Part shown: positions 14,623 through 23,370 of the stretch, one piece after another
Layout of the letters: each line of letters starts with the position of its first letter
Position numbering within the stretch: position 1 is the stretch's first letter
Assembly: GCF_900590885.1 (NCBI RefSeq)
Contig: NZ_UUON01000030.1
Coordinates: 1 to 64,000, forward strand
Length of the DNA: 64,000 nt
DNA from: Pseudomonas viridiflava
GTDB taxonomy: Bacteria; Pseudomonadota; Gammaproteobacteria; Pseudomonadales; Pseudomonadaceae
Reading direction: 5' to 3'
Position numbers and translations under genes: made by a program
The notes under the pieces: model-generated
Told to the model about the DNA's origin: nothing
The model's database searches: none
Seen by the model: the letters and a program-made list of their open reading frames with translations, nothing else

Positions 14623-16647
14623 ATGATGAGTGCGTTGCAATCACGCCGCCTGCGCTACGGCGTGGGCGCGATCGGGTTGGTGTTTGCCTTGCTGGCGGCG
14701 CTGCGGCTGGTGTTTGTGCTGGGGTTTTCGGGTCTGGAACCAACCACCCCGGCGCTGCTGGAAACCCTGGGCATCGGCCTGCGTTTCGACCTGCGCCTGG
14801 CGGTGTTGCTCCTGCTGCCGCTGGCCGTGCTGGCGTGGCTGCCGCGCTGGAACCTCACCACCCTGCCGGCCCTGCGCTGGCTGGCGCGCGGGTATCTGGT
14901 GGTGGCGCTGGCGGTGGTAGGCCTGGTGTACATCATCGACTTCGGCCACTACGCCTACCTCGGCGTGCGCATCAATGCGACGGTGCTTCGTTACCTGCAA
15001 GACGCGCAGATTTCTCAGCAGATGGTGTGGGAAACCTACCCGGTGCTGTGGATAACTGCCTGCTGGCTGGCGGCGGTGGCGCTGTGGGTATGGGCGCTGG
15101 TATGCCTGGAGCGCCTGACCCTGGATCGCGCGCCCCAGGCGATCGGAAAACTCACGCTGGCGTCGGTGTCCGTGATCGGCATCGTCGCCGTGCTGCTGGC
15201 GCTGCTCGGCCGCGTCGCCAACCTCAACCTGGAAAACCCGGTGCCGCTGCGCTGGAGCGATGCGTTCTTTTCCGGCAACAGCCAGGTGGCCGCCGTGGGC
15301 TTGAACCCGGTGCTGTTTTTGTATGACACGCTCAAAGTCGGCCAATCGCAATTTGATGAACAACAGGTGCGCGAGCATTACCCGCAAATCGCCGAGTACC
15401 TGGGGGTCGACCAACCCGACGCGCAGTCACTGAACTTCACCCGCGAGCAAGGCGTGCAGCCGTATCGACTGGCCGGCGCGCGCCCGCCCAATGTGATTTT
15501 CGTGATGCTCGAGTCCCTCGGCACCAGCGCCGTCGGGGCCTATGGCAACCCGCTCAACCCCACGCCGAACCTGGACGCCCTGGCCACGCAAAGCTGGTTC
15601 TTCAAGCACTTCTACGTGCCCGTGACCGGCACCGCTAAAACCGTGTGGGCCAGCATCACTGGCGTGCCGGATGTAACCCGCCAGGAAACCGCTACGCGCA
15701 ACCCGCTGATCACCCGGCAACACACGCTGATCAACGCGTTCACCGGCTACCAGAAGTTCTACATGATCGGCGGCAATGCCGGCTGGGCGAATATCAACGC
15801 GCTGATTCGCCAGAGCATCGACGGCGTGCAGCTCTATGACGAAAGCCACTGGCGCTCGTCCCGGGTGGATGTGTGGGGGATCTCCGATCTGGACCTGTTC
15901 AAGGAAGGTGACACGCTGCTGCGCGCGCTGCCCAAAGACCAGCCCTTCTTCGCCTATGTGCAAACCTCCGGCAACCATCGCCCGTTCACCATCCCCAAAC
16001 TCAACGATGGTTTCCAACTGAACGACGTGACCCTGGCGCAAGCCCAGGCCGCCGGCTCGCGCAGCGTCGAGCAATACCAGGCGGTGCGACTGCTGGACTA
16101 CAACATCGGGCGCCTGATGCAAATCGCCAAGGCCGGCGGTTATTACGACAACAGCATTTTTGTGTTCTTCGGCGACCACAACACACGCATCAGCCAGATC
16201 CCGCACATGGCGCCGGCCTTCGAGCAACTGGGCCTGGAAAGCAACAACGTGCCGCTGCTGATCCACGCTCCCGGCCTGGCGCCGCGAGTGATCGAGGAGG
16301 CCGTGGGCCTGGCCGACCTGCTGCCCACGGTGGCCGGCATGGCGGGCGTGCCGTTTCGCAACGGCGCCATGGGCCGCGATATCCAGCAACCGGCGCCGGA
16401 AGGCGAGCGCGTGGTGCCGCTGGTATTGCGTGAAGGCACCTTCCCGATCATCGGCGGCGTGACCCAGGACTTCCTGCTGCAGATGCAACACGACGGCAGC
16501 TCGCCGACCCTGCACGACCTGGCATCACCCACACCGCGCGACGATGTAGCCGCGCAGCATCCCGAAGAGTTTCAGCGCTTGCAGGGGCTGACCCGAGGGC
16601 TGCACGAAAGTGCGCGGCTGATGCTGTTTCGCAACGTGCGGGAGTGA
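14623..16647 (+). CDS. LTA-synthase-like phosphotransferase (sulfatase fold)
   Basis: A 674-residue inner-membrane enzyme. Five N-terminal membrane segments (to about residue 220) precede a periplasmic sulfatase/alkaline-phosphatase-fold domain. The domain begins NVIFVMLESLGTSAVGAYG (metal-binding Glu) and carries the likely nucleophile Thr in GTAKTVWASITG. Further metal residues are in FFGDHNTR, and HRPF is also conserved. The family moves phosphoglycerol or phosphoethanolamine onto glycans or glycolipids. In Gram-negatives the acceptor is often periplasmic glucan or LPS; here it is unknown. AAGGATGGGG precedes the tandem ATGs at 14623 and 14626, either of which may be used. It ends flush with the convergent cytochrome c gene. 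Confidence 0.87.
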   Translation: MMSALQSRRLRYGVGAIGLVFALLAALRLVFVLGFSGLEPTTPALLETLGIGLRFDLRLAVLLLLPLAVLAWLPRWNLTTLPALRWLARGYLVVALAVVGLVYIIDFGHYAYLGVRINATVLRYLQDAQISQQMVWETYPVLWITACWLAAVALWVWALVCLERLTLDRAPQAIGKLTLASVSVIGIVAVLLALLGRVANLNLENPVPLRWSDAFFSGNSQVAAVGLNPVLFLYDTLKVGQSQFDEQQVREHYPQIAEYLGVDQPDAQSLNFTREQGVQPYRLAGARPPNVIFVMLESLGTSAVGAYGNPLNPTPNLDALATQSWFFKHFYVPVTGTAKTVWASITGVPDVTRQETATRNPLITRQHTLINAFTGYQKFYMIGGNAGWANINALIRQSIDGVQLYDESHWRSSRVDVWGISDLDLFKEGDTLLRALPKDQPFFAYVQTSGNHRPFTIPKLNDGFQLNDVTLAQAQAAGSRSVEQYQAVRLLDYNIGRLMQIAKAGGYYDNSIFVFFGDHNTRISQIPHMAPAFEQLGLESNNVPLLIHAPGLAPRVIEEAVGLADLLPTVAGMAGVPFRNGAMGRDIQQPAPEGERVVPLVLREGTFPIIGGVTQDFLLQMQHDGSSPTLHDLASPTPRDDVAAQHPEEFQRLQGLTRGLHESARLMLFRNVRE

Positions 16648-17022
16648 TTATTTGTCTTGGAATGTTTCGAGGTACGCCAGGATATTTTCGATCTTCTCCG
16701 GGTCACTGATGCCCCAGAAGATCATCCGCGTGCCGCTCACCACTTTTTTCGGGTCCTCGATATAGGCAGCGAGTTTGTCGCGGGTCCAGACCACGCCGGA
16801 ATTTTTCATCGCGTCGGAATACTGGTAATCGGCGGTGATGCCGGCGGGGCGGCCGATGATGCCATTGAGTTCCGGGCCAAAGCCGCCGCGCGCGCCTTCG
16901 CCGATGCTGTGACAGCCGCCGCAGGTCTTGCTGAAGAGCTTGCCACCCGCCTCGGCATCGCCGGCGGCATCGGCGGAGCCGGTGTTGAGGACCAGGGCGA
17001 GGGCGAACAAGGCGTACTTCAT
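16648..17022 (-). CDS. class I c-type cytochrome
   Basis: A 124-residue periplasmic monoheme cytochrome. A signal peptide (to about residue 19) is followed by the heme site CGGCH and a distal Met, probably in GTRMIFWG, which is the cytochrome c2/c550 pattern (GPELNGIIGRPAG). The ATG at 17022 is chosen because the signal peptide begins there. It shares its strand with the Coq7-like gene upstream (43 bp) and may be co-transcribed. It is a soluble electron carrier; its partner is unknown. Confidence 0.92.
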   Translation of the reverse strand: MKYALFALALVLNTGSADAAGDAEAGGKLFSKTCGGCHSIGEGARGGFGPELNGIIGRPAGITADYQYSDAMKNSGVVWTRDKLAAYIEDPKKVVSGTRMIFWGISDPEKIENILAYLETFQDK

Positions 17023-17065
17023 GATGGGCTCCACAGCGGGTAATGCCGGCAATTATGCCTGTTTG

Positions 17066-17608
17066 TCAGGAGCGCATGCCCATCCAGATCACCGCTTCGG
17101 TCCAAGCGGTGACCACCGGCGTCAGCACTTTGAACCAGGGGTCGTTCACATCGATCTGCGCCGCCGACTGGTCATGGTGGTGCTGTTCTTCATCCACAAT
17201 CGAGGCAATGGCCGCCACCCCCTGCGGGTCGATGTCGCGCAGCGCGTGCAACTGATGGGCAAGGTGCCTGAGCACCACGCTTTCCACCGCCACGGTGGTG
17301 GTCATGATCGCCTTGCGCCCGCATAGGCCGGTGAGCAAGCCCAGCGCCAGGCCACCAAGCCCGCACAGCCAATAGCTGCGGCAACGCGGGTAACCCCGGC
17401 GCTGCAATTCGGCCTTGAACACCGCGCGATGCCGGCGCTCGTCACCGAGAAACTCGCGCAGTTCGCCCACCAGGCTGGGGTTGAATAGCCGCGCCATGAA
17501 CAATTGGCCGCTGTAGATGCAGATCGCGCCATGCTCACCGGCGTGGTCGACTTTTATCATGCGGTTGCCCAGTTCCGGGTCGATCAAGGGGGCAGCGGGA
17601 GCATTCAC
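17066..17608 (-). CDS. Coq7-like (demethoxyubiquinone hydroxylase family) di-iron protein
   Basis: A protein of about 180 residues with the ferritin-like di-iron pattern of Coq7: RMIKVDHAGEHGAICIY, then LGDERRHRAVF, then VESVVLRHLAHQLH and IVDEEQHHHD, each supplying carboxylate and histidine ligands. Coq7 hydroxylates demethoxyubiquinone. The likely start is GTG at 17608, since no ATG fits; the longer frame from 17719 is possible but unlike the family. Pseudomonads usually also carry a longer canonical coq7 elsewhere, so this may be a second enzyme with a different role. It is adjacent to a c-type cytochrome gene. Confidence 0.75.
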   Translation of the reverse strand: MNAPAAPLIDPELGNRMIKVDHAGEHGAICIYSGQLFMARLFNPSLVGELREFLGDERRHRAVFKAELQRRGYPRCRSYWLCGLGGLALGLLTGLCGRKAIMTTTVAVESVVLRHLAHQLHALRDIDPQGVAAIASIVDEEQHHHDQSAAQIDVNDPWFKVLTPVVTAWTEAVIWMGMRS

Positions 17609-17780
17609 GGTGGATGGCCTTGTGCGAGGGGTGCAAAGCGCAGTTATCGTGCCGTATCTGTCGACGGCTGTGCAAACCCAACCCTCTAAACGACCACCCA
17701 TCGCCCTGAACATATCCAATCGAACCTAACTACTCATGCCCGACTCCACCTTACTGAACCCTGATGGTGGAGTAAGGATC

Positions 17781-18161
17781 ATGGCTCAGCCATCGATTTT
17801 GGTATTGGAAGACGACGAGATCATTCGCTCGTTGATGGTGGATGTACTGGAAGATTTCGGGGCTGTAGTCACCTCTTTTCCTTCGGCGGATGAAGGGATG
17901 ATTTACCTGGAGCGCGGCGATGACCCGGTCGATCTGATTGTCAGTGACGTGCAGATGCCGGGGCTGCTTAACGGCTATGACCTGAGCCGAGTGGTGGCGC
18001 ATCGTTGGCCCGGCGTGCCAGTGCTGCTGACCTCGGGCAACGCGCGGCTGGCAGAGCAATTGGGCGGTTCGGTTCGATTCCTGCCCAAGCCATGGAGCAC
18101 CGAAAATTTATTGGAGTGCGTGCAAACAGCACTGACCCAGCAAGGTTCATCGCTGCATTGA
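17781..18161 (+). CDS. single-domain response regulator (CheY-like receiver)
   Basis: A 126-residue lone receiver: SILVLEDDEIIRSLMVDVL (acidic pair), phosphoacceptor Asp in DLIVSDVQMPG, Ser/Thr in VLLTSGNA and Lys in FLPKPWS. There is no output domain. The ATG at 17781 follows TAAGGATC; the upstream ATG at 17736 lacks a site. The next gene, 193 bp downstream in the same direction, begins bphO-bphP. Bacteriophytochrome kinases often pair with such receivers, so it is a candidate partner for the phytochrome kinase. Confidence 0.9.
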   Translation: MAQPSILVLEDDEIIRSLMVDVLEDFGAVVTSFPSADEGMIYLERGDDPVDLIVSDVQMPGLLNGYDLSRVVAHRWPGVPVLLTSGNARLAEQLGGSVRFLPKPWSTENLLECVQTALTQQGSSLH

Positions 18162-18354
18162 TAGCGTTGCAATATCACTTTACCGAACTTCGGCACCGCC
18201 CCGAGGGTCACTATGCAGGCAAGGAGCGATTTTTCTGATCCGCCGGTCAGCATATTCGCCTTGGGCGTAAGCTGACGGCTATGAGTTGTGTAGAATTGTC
18301 GCCCATTTCTACGCGTCATTCATGGTCGAAAGACCCCTAGTTCGAGCTCACTGA

Positions 18355-18969
18355 ATGCATTCAAAGGCCCCTGAAGTGGGTGCGCCCTCATTGCTGGAAG
18401 CGTTGCGCACAGGCACTGCCCTGCTGCACATCGCGCTGGAGAAACGCTTGCCGTTTTTCTCCGAGCGCCTGGATGCCGGTTGGTATCAGCGCTTGCTCCA
18501 GGCGTATCACGGGTTTTATCAGCCGATGGAAGCGGCGCTGTACGACAGTGGCTTGATCCCCGAGGGATTCGACCAGGCGCTGCGTGTGAAAACCCCGACG
18601 CTGGTCAGTGACCTGCATGCCCTTGGCGTGGACGCTGCTGTCGTTCAAGCCCTGCCCCGCTGTGCCCACCTGCCGAGCATCGACTCGCCCGCTGCCTGTC
18701 TTGGCGTTCTCTATGTGCTGGAAGGCGCGACCCTGGGCGGCCAGGTGCTGCGTCGGGAAATGATCCAGCGCCTGGCCATCAACGCCGACAACGGCGGCGC
18801 GTTTCTCAATGTGTACGGGGCCGAAACCGGGCGACGCTGGAAGGATTTTCTCGATTACTTGGGCCGCCAGCCACTGGACACCCCCGCCAAACAGCGCGCG
18901 GTAGAGGCTGCCCGCTCGACATTCAGCTGCTTTGAGCAATGGCTCGACAGCCAGGAGGTACTGCTATGA
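18355..18969 (+). CDS. bphO: biliverdin-producing heme oxygenase
   Basis: A 204-residue soluble enzyme that opens heme to biliverdin, the chromophore of the phytochrome encoded next. The proximal heme ligand is the His in TALLHIALE (about residue 25), and the distal helix is in YVLEGATLGGQV. The length fits the bacterial BphO family. The stop overlaps the phytochrome start (ATGA), and GGAGG lies inside this gene before it, so the two are coupled. The start at 18355 has only a weak ribosome site (GAGCTC). Confidence 0.92.
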   Translation: MHSKAPEVGAPSLLEALRTGTALLHIALEKRLPFFSERLDAGWYQRLLQAYHGFYQPMEAALYDSGLIPEGFDQALRVKTPTLVSDLHALGVDAAVVQALPRCAHLPSIDSPAACLGVLYVLEGATLGGQVLRREMIQRLAINADNGGAFLNVYGAETGRRWKDFLDYLGRQPLDTPAKQRAVEAARSTFSCFEQWLDSQEVLL

Positions 18970-21194
18970 AACCCGATGATTTTGAAGAGCTGCTTGCCAA
19001 CTGTGCCGACGAGCCCATCCGCTTCCCCGGCGCGATCCAGCCCCACGGCGTGCTGCTGACGCTGTCGGAGCCCGAGCTGAATATCATCCAGGTCAGCGCC
19101 AACGTCGGCACCTTGTTCGGCCACGCGCCCGAGACGCTGCTGGGCCAGCCGCTGCACAGCCTGATCGGCGCCGAGCACGCCCAGGCGGTGCAGGCCATGG
19201 CCGAACACAACACCTTTTTCGACGCGCCGCCGCTGCACGTCAGCCTCAACGGCGCTGAGTTCGAAGGCCTGTTGCACCGCCATCAGGACGTGCTGGTGCT
19301 GGAGTTCGAACCACGGCTTAAAGACTTTCAGCCACGCGCGTTGAAAGGTCGCACGAGCGACCTGGGCAAGATGCTGCAACGCTTGCAGGCCGCGAAAACC
19401 CTGCAGGCGCTGTACGAAATCAGCGTGACCGAAATCCAGGCCATGACCGGCTACGACCGCGTGCTGATCTATCGCTTTGAAGACGAAGGCCACGGCCAGG
19501 TGATCGCCGAAGCGTCGGCGCCGTGCATGGAACTGTTCAACGGGCTGTTCTTCCCCGCGTCCGACATCCCCGAGCAGGCCCGTGAGCTGTATCGCACCAA
19601 CTGGCTACGCATCATCCCGAACGCCGCCTACGAGCCGGTGCCGCTGCTGCCCAAGTTGCGCCCGGACACCGGCCAGCCGCTGGACTTGAGCTTCGCCACC
19701 TTGCGCAGCGTGTCGCCGATTCACTGCCAGTACATGCAAAACATGGGCGTGTTGTCGTCCATGAGCATCTCGCTGATGAAAGGCGACAAATTGTGGGGCC
19801 TGATCAGCTGCGGCAACCGCGAGCCGCTGCTGGTGCCAAATGACCTGCGCACCGCCTGCCAAACCATCGGCCAGGTGTTGTCGTTGCAGATCAGCGCGAT
19901 GGAAGCCCTGGACCTGAGCCGCCAGCGCGAGGAAAAAGTCGAGGCCCTGGCGCTGTTGGCCCAGGCGATGAAAGCGTCGCACGCCAATGTGTTCGACGGC
20001 CTGGCCCAGCAAGGCCAGTTGCTGATGGACCTGACCCTGTCCGGCGGCGTGGCGATCATCGAAGACAAACAGCTGCACCGCTATGGCAACTGCCCGGAAC
20101 CGGCGCAGATCCGCGCACTGCACAAGTGGCTGCAAGACGGCGGCGAGCCGGTGTTTTCCAGCCATAACCTGGCGGCGGTGTACCCGCCGGCCGCCGAGTT
20201 CCAGCAGGTGGCCAGCGGGGTCCTGGCCATGAGCCTGCCCAAGCCGGTGGACAATGGCGTGCTGTGGTTCCGCCCGGAAGTCAAAGAGAACATCAACTGG
20301 AGCGGCGACCCGAACAAGCCGCTCAACCTGGAAACTTCCGACACCGGCCTGCGCCTTCGCCCACGCACGTCGTTTGAAATCTGGAAAGTCGAAATGGCCG
20401 GCATCTCGACCAAGTGGAGCCATGGTGACCGGTTTGCCGCCAACGACCTGCGCCGCTCTGCCCTGGAAAACGACCTGGCCCGCCAGGTGCTGCGCGAGCA
20501 ACAAGCCGTGCGCGCTCGCGATGAGCTGGTGGCGGTGGTGTCCCATGACCTGCGCAACCCGATGACCGTCATCTCCATGCTCTGCGGCATGATGCAAAAA
20601 GCCTTCAGCTCGGACGGGCCACACACCTCGCGGCGCATCTCCTCGGCCATCGACACCATGCAACAGGCGGCCGGGCGCATGAACGTGCTGCTGGAAGACT
20701 TGCTCGACACCTCGAAAATCGAGGCCGGCCGGTATGTGGTCAAGCCGGTGGCGCTGGATGTCAGCCAGATGTTCGAGGAGGCCTACTCCCTGCTCGCACC
20801 GTTGGCGATGGAGAAAGGCATTGACCTGTCGTTCAACGCCGAGCCCGGCCTGCAGATCAATGGCGACCCGGAGCGCCTGTTCCAGGTGCTGTCGAACCTG
20901 ATCGGCAACGCCATCAAGTTCACCCCGCGCCAGGGCAATATCGGCATCAGCGCCATGAGCAATGGCGAAGAAATCGTGTTTTCGGTGCGTGATTCCGGCG
21001 AAGGCATTGCTGCGGATCAGTTGCCGCATGTGTTCGATCGCTACTGGACCCAGACCGAAAACAACCCCACCGGCAGCGGCCTGGGGCTGTACATCACCCA
21101 GGGGATCGTCCAGGCCCATGGCGGGCGGATCGAAGCCCAGAGTGAGTTGGGCCGCGGCAGCGAGTTCAAATTCACCGTACCCAAGCCGATCTGA
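18966..21194 (+). CDS. bphP: bacteriophytochrome histidine kinase
   Basis: A 742-residue red/far-red photoreceptor. The PAS domain carries Cys13 (LLANCADEP), the position that binds biliverdin in BphPs, and PGAIQPHGVLL. The GAF domain has PASDIP and SPIHCQYMQNMGV. The PHY domain has the tongue motifs LWFRPE and PRTSFEIWKVEM. The kinase has H527 in SHDLRNPMTV, an N-box (LSNLIGNAIKF) and a G-box (GSGLGLYI). All key residues look intact, so it should photoconvert and autophosphorylate. It is translationally coupled to bphO. The receiver at 17781 is the nearest candidate partner. Confidence 0.95.
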   Translation: MKPDDFEELLANCADEPIRFPGAIQPHGVLLTLSEPELNIIQVSANVGTLFGHAPETLLGQPLHSLIGAEHAQAVQAMAEHNTFFDAPPLHVSLNGAEFEGLLHRHQDVLVLEFEPRLKDFQPRALKGRTSDLGKMLQRLQAAKTLQALYEISVTEIQAMTGYDRVLIYRFEDEGHGQVIAEASAPCMELFNGLFFPASDIPEQARELYRTNWLRIIPNAAYEPVPLLPKLRPDTGQPLDLSFATLRSVSPIHCQYMQNMGVLSSMSISLMKGDKLWGLISCGNREPLLVPNDLRTACQTIGQVLSLQISAMEALDLSRQREEKVEALALLAQAMKASHANVFDGLAQQGQLLMDLTLSGGVAIIEDKQLHRYGNCPEPAQIRALHKWLQDGGEPVFSSHNLAAVYPPAAEFQQVASGVLAMSLPKPVDNGVLWFRPEVKENINWSGDPNKPLNLETSDTGLRLRPRTSFEIWKVEMAGISTKWSHGDRFAANDLRRSALENDLARQVLREQQAVRARDELVAVVSHDLRNPMTVISMLCGMMQKAFSSDGPHTSRRISSAIDTMQQAAGRMNVLLEDLLDTSKIEAGRYVVKPVALDVSQMFEEAYSLLAPLAMEKGIDLSFNAEPGLQINGDPERLFQVLSNLIGNAIKFTPRQGNIGISAMSNGEEIVFSVRDSGEGIAADQLPHVFDRYWTQTENNPTGSGLGLYITQGIVQAHGGRIEAQSELGRGSEFKFTVPKPI

Positions 21195-21238
21195 CAGACC
21201 CTGACCCCGAACGCTTGACCCTGCCAGGGCCACCAAAC

Positions 21239-21267
21239 CAGTACGCAGCGCGTGGAGCTGCGTACTG
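21239..21267. repeat. perfect 11-bp inverted repeat after bphP
   Basis: CAGTACGCAGC, seven bases, GCTGCGTACTG. It lies 45 bp after bphP and 67 bp before the phosphatase gene. There is no U-tract, so it could be an imperfect terminator or an operator for the downstream gene. Confidence 0.55.
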
Positions 21268-21333
21268 TTGACGAAACGCTGACATCCTCTGCGCTACCCT
21301 TTGCGGTCCTACCTTGCTTGAGCCGCGCCCTTC

Positions 21334-23235
21334 ATGCCGCAACCCGACACCCTGCCCGCCGTGATTGCCGGCCCGATGCTACGGCGCCTGGAACCACAGC
21401 GCCTGGTCATCTGGTTGGTAGGCAGCCGCGCCCTGACCTTGACCCTGAAACTGCAACCGCCCCAGGGCGATACGCAGGCCATCGACCTCGACGCACAGCA
21501 CCTCCAGGTCGTGCCCGTGGGGCGCCACGCCTTTATTCACCTGATCGACGTAGCACTGCTCCATGCGCTGCCCCAGGACGTCGCCATCGGCTACGACCTG
21601 CTGGTCGACGGCGCCGGCATCGGCGAGTGGGCACCGCACCTGTTGTATACCGACGCGCCTGTTCCGACGTTCATCTTGCATAGCCGCATCCATCAGTTGG
21701 TCCACGGTTCGTGCCGCAAGCCCCATCACCCTGCCAACGAAGGTTTGCTGTGCGTGGACCGCCTGCTGGCCAGCGCCCACCTGCCCGAGCATCGCCCGGC
21801 CTTGCTGATGATGAGCGGCGACCAGGTGTACGCCGACGATGTGGCCGGGCCCATGCTGCGGGCGATTCATGCACTGATCGCCCGCCTGGGCCTGTTCGAC
21901 GAATACCTGGAAGGCGCGGTGGTGGACGACAGCGCCAACCTCTATGGGCATCGCGCCAGCTACTACCATCGCGCCGACCTGCTGCCCGCGCTGGACAGCA
22001 ACGAGACCCTGCGCGAGCGTTTTTTTGGCGGGGTGAAAAAGCCGATCTTCACCAGCAGCACGGCCGACAACCACCTGGTGACCTTTGCCGAAGTGATCGC
22101 GATGTACCTGCTGGTGTGGTCGCCAGCGCCGTGGACGCTGATTGCGCCGCAACCGCCGCAACTGAGCGGCGACGAGCACGCGCGGTATGCTCGCGAGCAG
22201 GTGCAGATCGAGCGTTTTTGCGACGGCCTGCCGGGCGTGGCGCGGGTGTTCGCACACCTGTCGACCTTGATGATCTTTGACGATCACGACATCACCGATG
22301 ACTGGAACCTCAGCGCCCAATGGGAAGAAACCGCCTACGGCCACCCCTTCTCCAAGCGCATCATCGGCAACGCGCTGCTGGCTTATATGCTGTGCCAGGG
22401 CTGGGGTAATCAGCCGGACGTGTTTGGCGAACCGCTCACGCACACTCAGGCCCTGGTCAGCCAGACGCACGACAACCACCTGAGCGCGGCCGCGCAGGAT
22501 GAACTGCTGCAAACGCTGCTGAAATTCCAGCAATGGCACTACGTACTGCCCACCACTCCTGCCTTGGTGGTGCTCGACACCCGTACCCGGCGCTGGCGCA
22601 GTGAATTCACCCTCAAGCAACCTTCCGGCCTGCTGGACTGGGAAGCCTTGAGCGAACTGCAACAGGAACTGCTGGACCACCCCTCGGCCATCATCGTGTC
22701 GCCCGCGCCGATCTTCGGCGTGAAGCTGATCGAGACGGTGCAGAAGGTGTTCAGCTGGTGCGGCTACCCGCTGCTGGTCGACGCCGAAAACTGGATGGCC
22801 CATCGCGGCGCCGCCCAGGTGATCCTCAACATTTTTCGCCACTCGCGCACGCCAGGGAACTACGTGATCCTGTCGGGCGATGTGCACTATTCGTTTGTCT
22901 ACGAAGTACTGATTCGCCATCGCAACGCCGGCCCCCGGATCTGGCAGATCACCAGCAGCGGCATCAAGAACGAATTCCCGCCGCGCTTGCTGGAGTGGTT
23001 CGACCGCCTCAACCGCTGGCTCTATTCGCCACGCTCGCCCCTCAACTGGTTCACCCGCCGGCGCACCATGCAGGTGGTGCCGCATATTCCAGAGCACGCC
23101 GAGGCCGGCGAACGGCTGTGGAATTCGGCAGGAATAGGCCAGGTGTTTTTCAACGATCAGGGCCAGCCGGAAGGCATTTACCAGCACAACGCGGATGGGA
23201 AGGTTCGGACGCGGATGGTGGCGCCGAAGCAATAG
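21334..23235 (+). CDS. PhoD-like metallophosphatase
   Basis: A 633-residue protein. The core matches the PhoD/alkaline phosphatase D metallophosphatase fold: SGDQVYADDVAG (metal Asp), LMIFDDHDITDDWN (metal Asp/His) and YVILSGDVHYSF (metal His). The N-terminal 120 residues form a beta-rich domain. Unlike classical PhoD there is no Tat or Sec signal, so it is probably cytoplasmic. It is monocistronic. The natural substrate, a phosphodiester or phosphomonoester, is unknown. Confidence 0.85.
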   Translation: MPQPDTLPAVIAGPMLRRLEPQRLVIWLVGSRALTLTLKLQPPQGDTQAIDLDAQHLQVVPVGRHAFIHLIDVALLHALPQDVAIGYDLLVDGAGIGEWAPHLLYTDAPVPTFILHSRIHQLVHGSCRKPHHPANEGLLCVDRLLASAHLPEHRPALLMMSGDQVYADDVAGPMLRAIHALIARLGLFDEYLEGAVVDDSANLYGHRASYYHRADLLPALDSNETLRERFFGGVKKPIFTSSTADNHLVTFAEVIAMYLLVWSPAPWTLIAPQPPQLSGDEHARYAREQVQIERFCDGLPGVARVFAHLSTLMIFDDHDITDDWNLSAQWEETAYGHPFSKRIIGNALLAYMLCQGWGNQPDVFGEPLTHTQALVSQTHDNHLSAAAQDELLQTLLKFQQWHYVLPTTPALVVLDTRTRRWRSEFTLKQPSGLLDWEALSELQQELLDHPSAIIVSPAPIFGVKLIETVQKVFSWCGYPLLVDAENWMAHRGAAQVILNIFRHSRTPGNYVILSGDVHYSFVYEVLIRHRNAGPRIWQITSSGIKNEFPPRLLEWFDRLNRWLYSPRSPLNWFTRRRTMQVVPHIPEHAEAGERLWNSAGIGQVFFNDQGQPEGIYQHNADGKVRTRMVAPKQ

Positions 23236-23370
23236 CCCATCGCCACTTCCTGCAACCGTACATCTGCTCTATTCAAACCACCCACGCCGCGTTGTACAGT
23301 AGCGTCAGCCACGGAGTATCGGCGTCAACATCGGCTGGTTTCAGCGCCAGCCCACGCAAGGAGCGCACAG

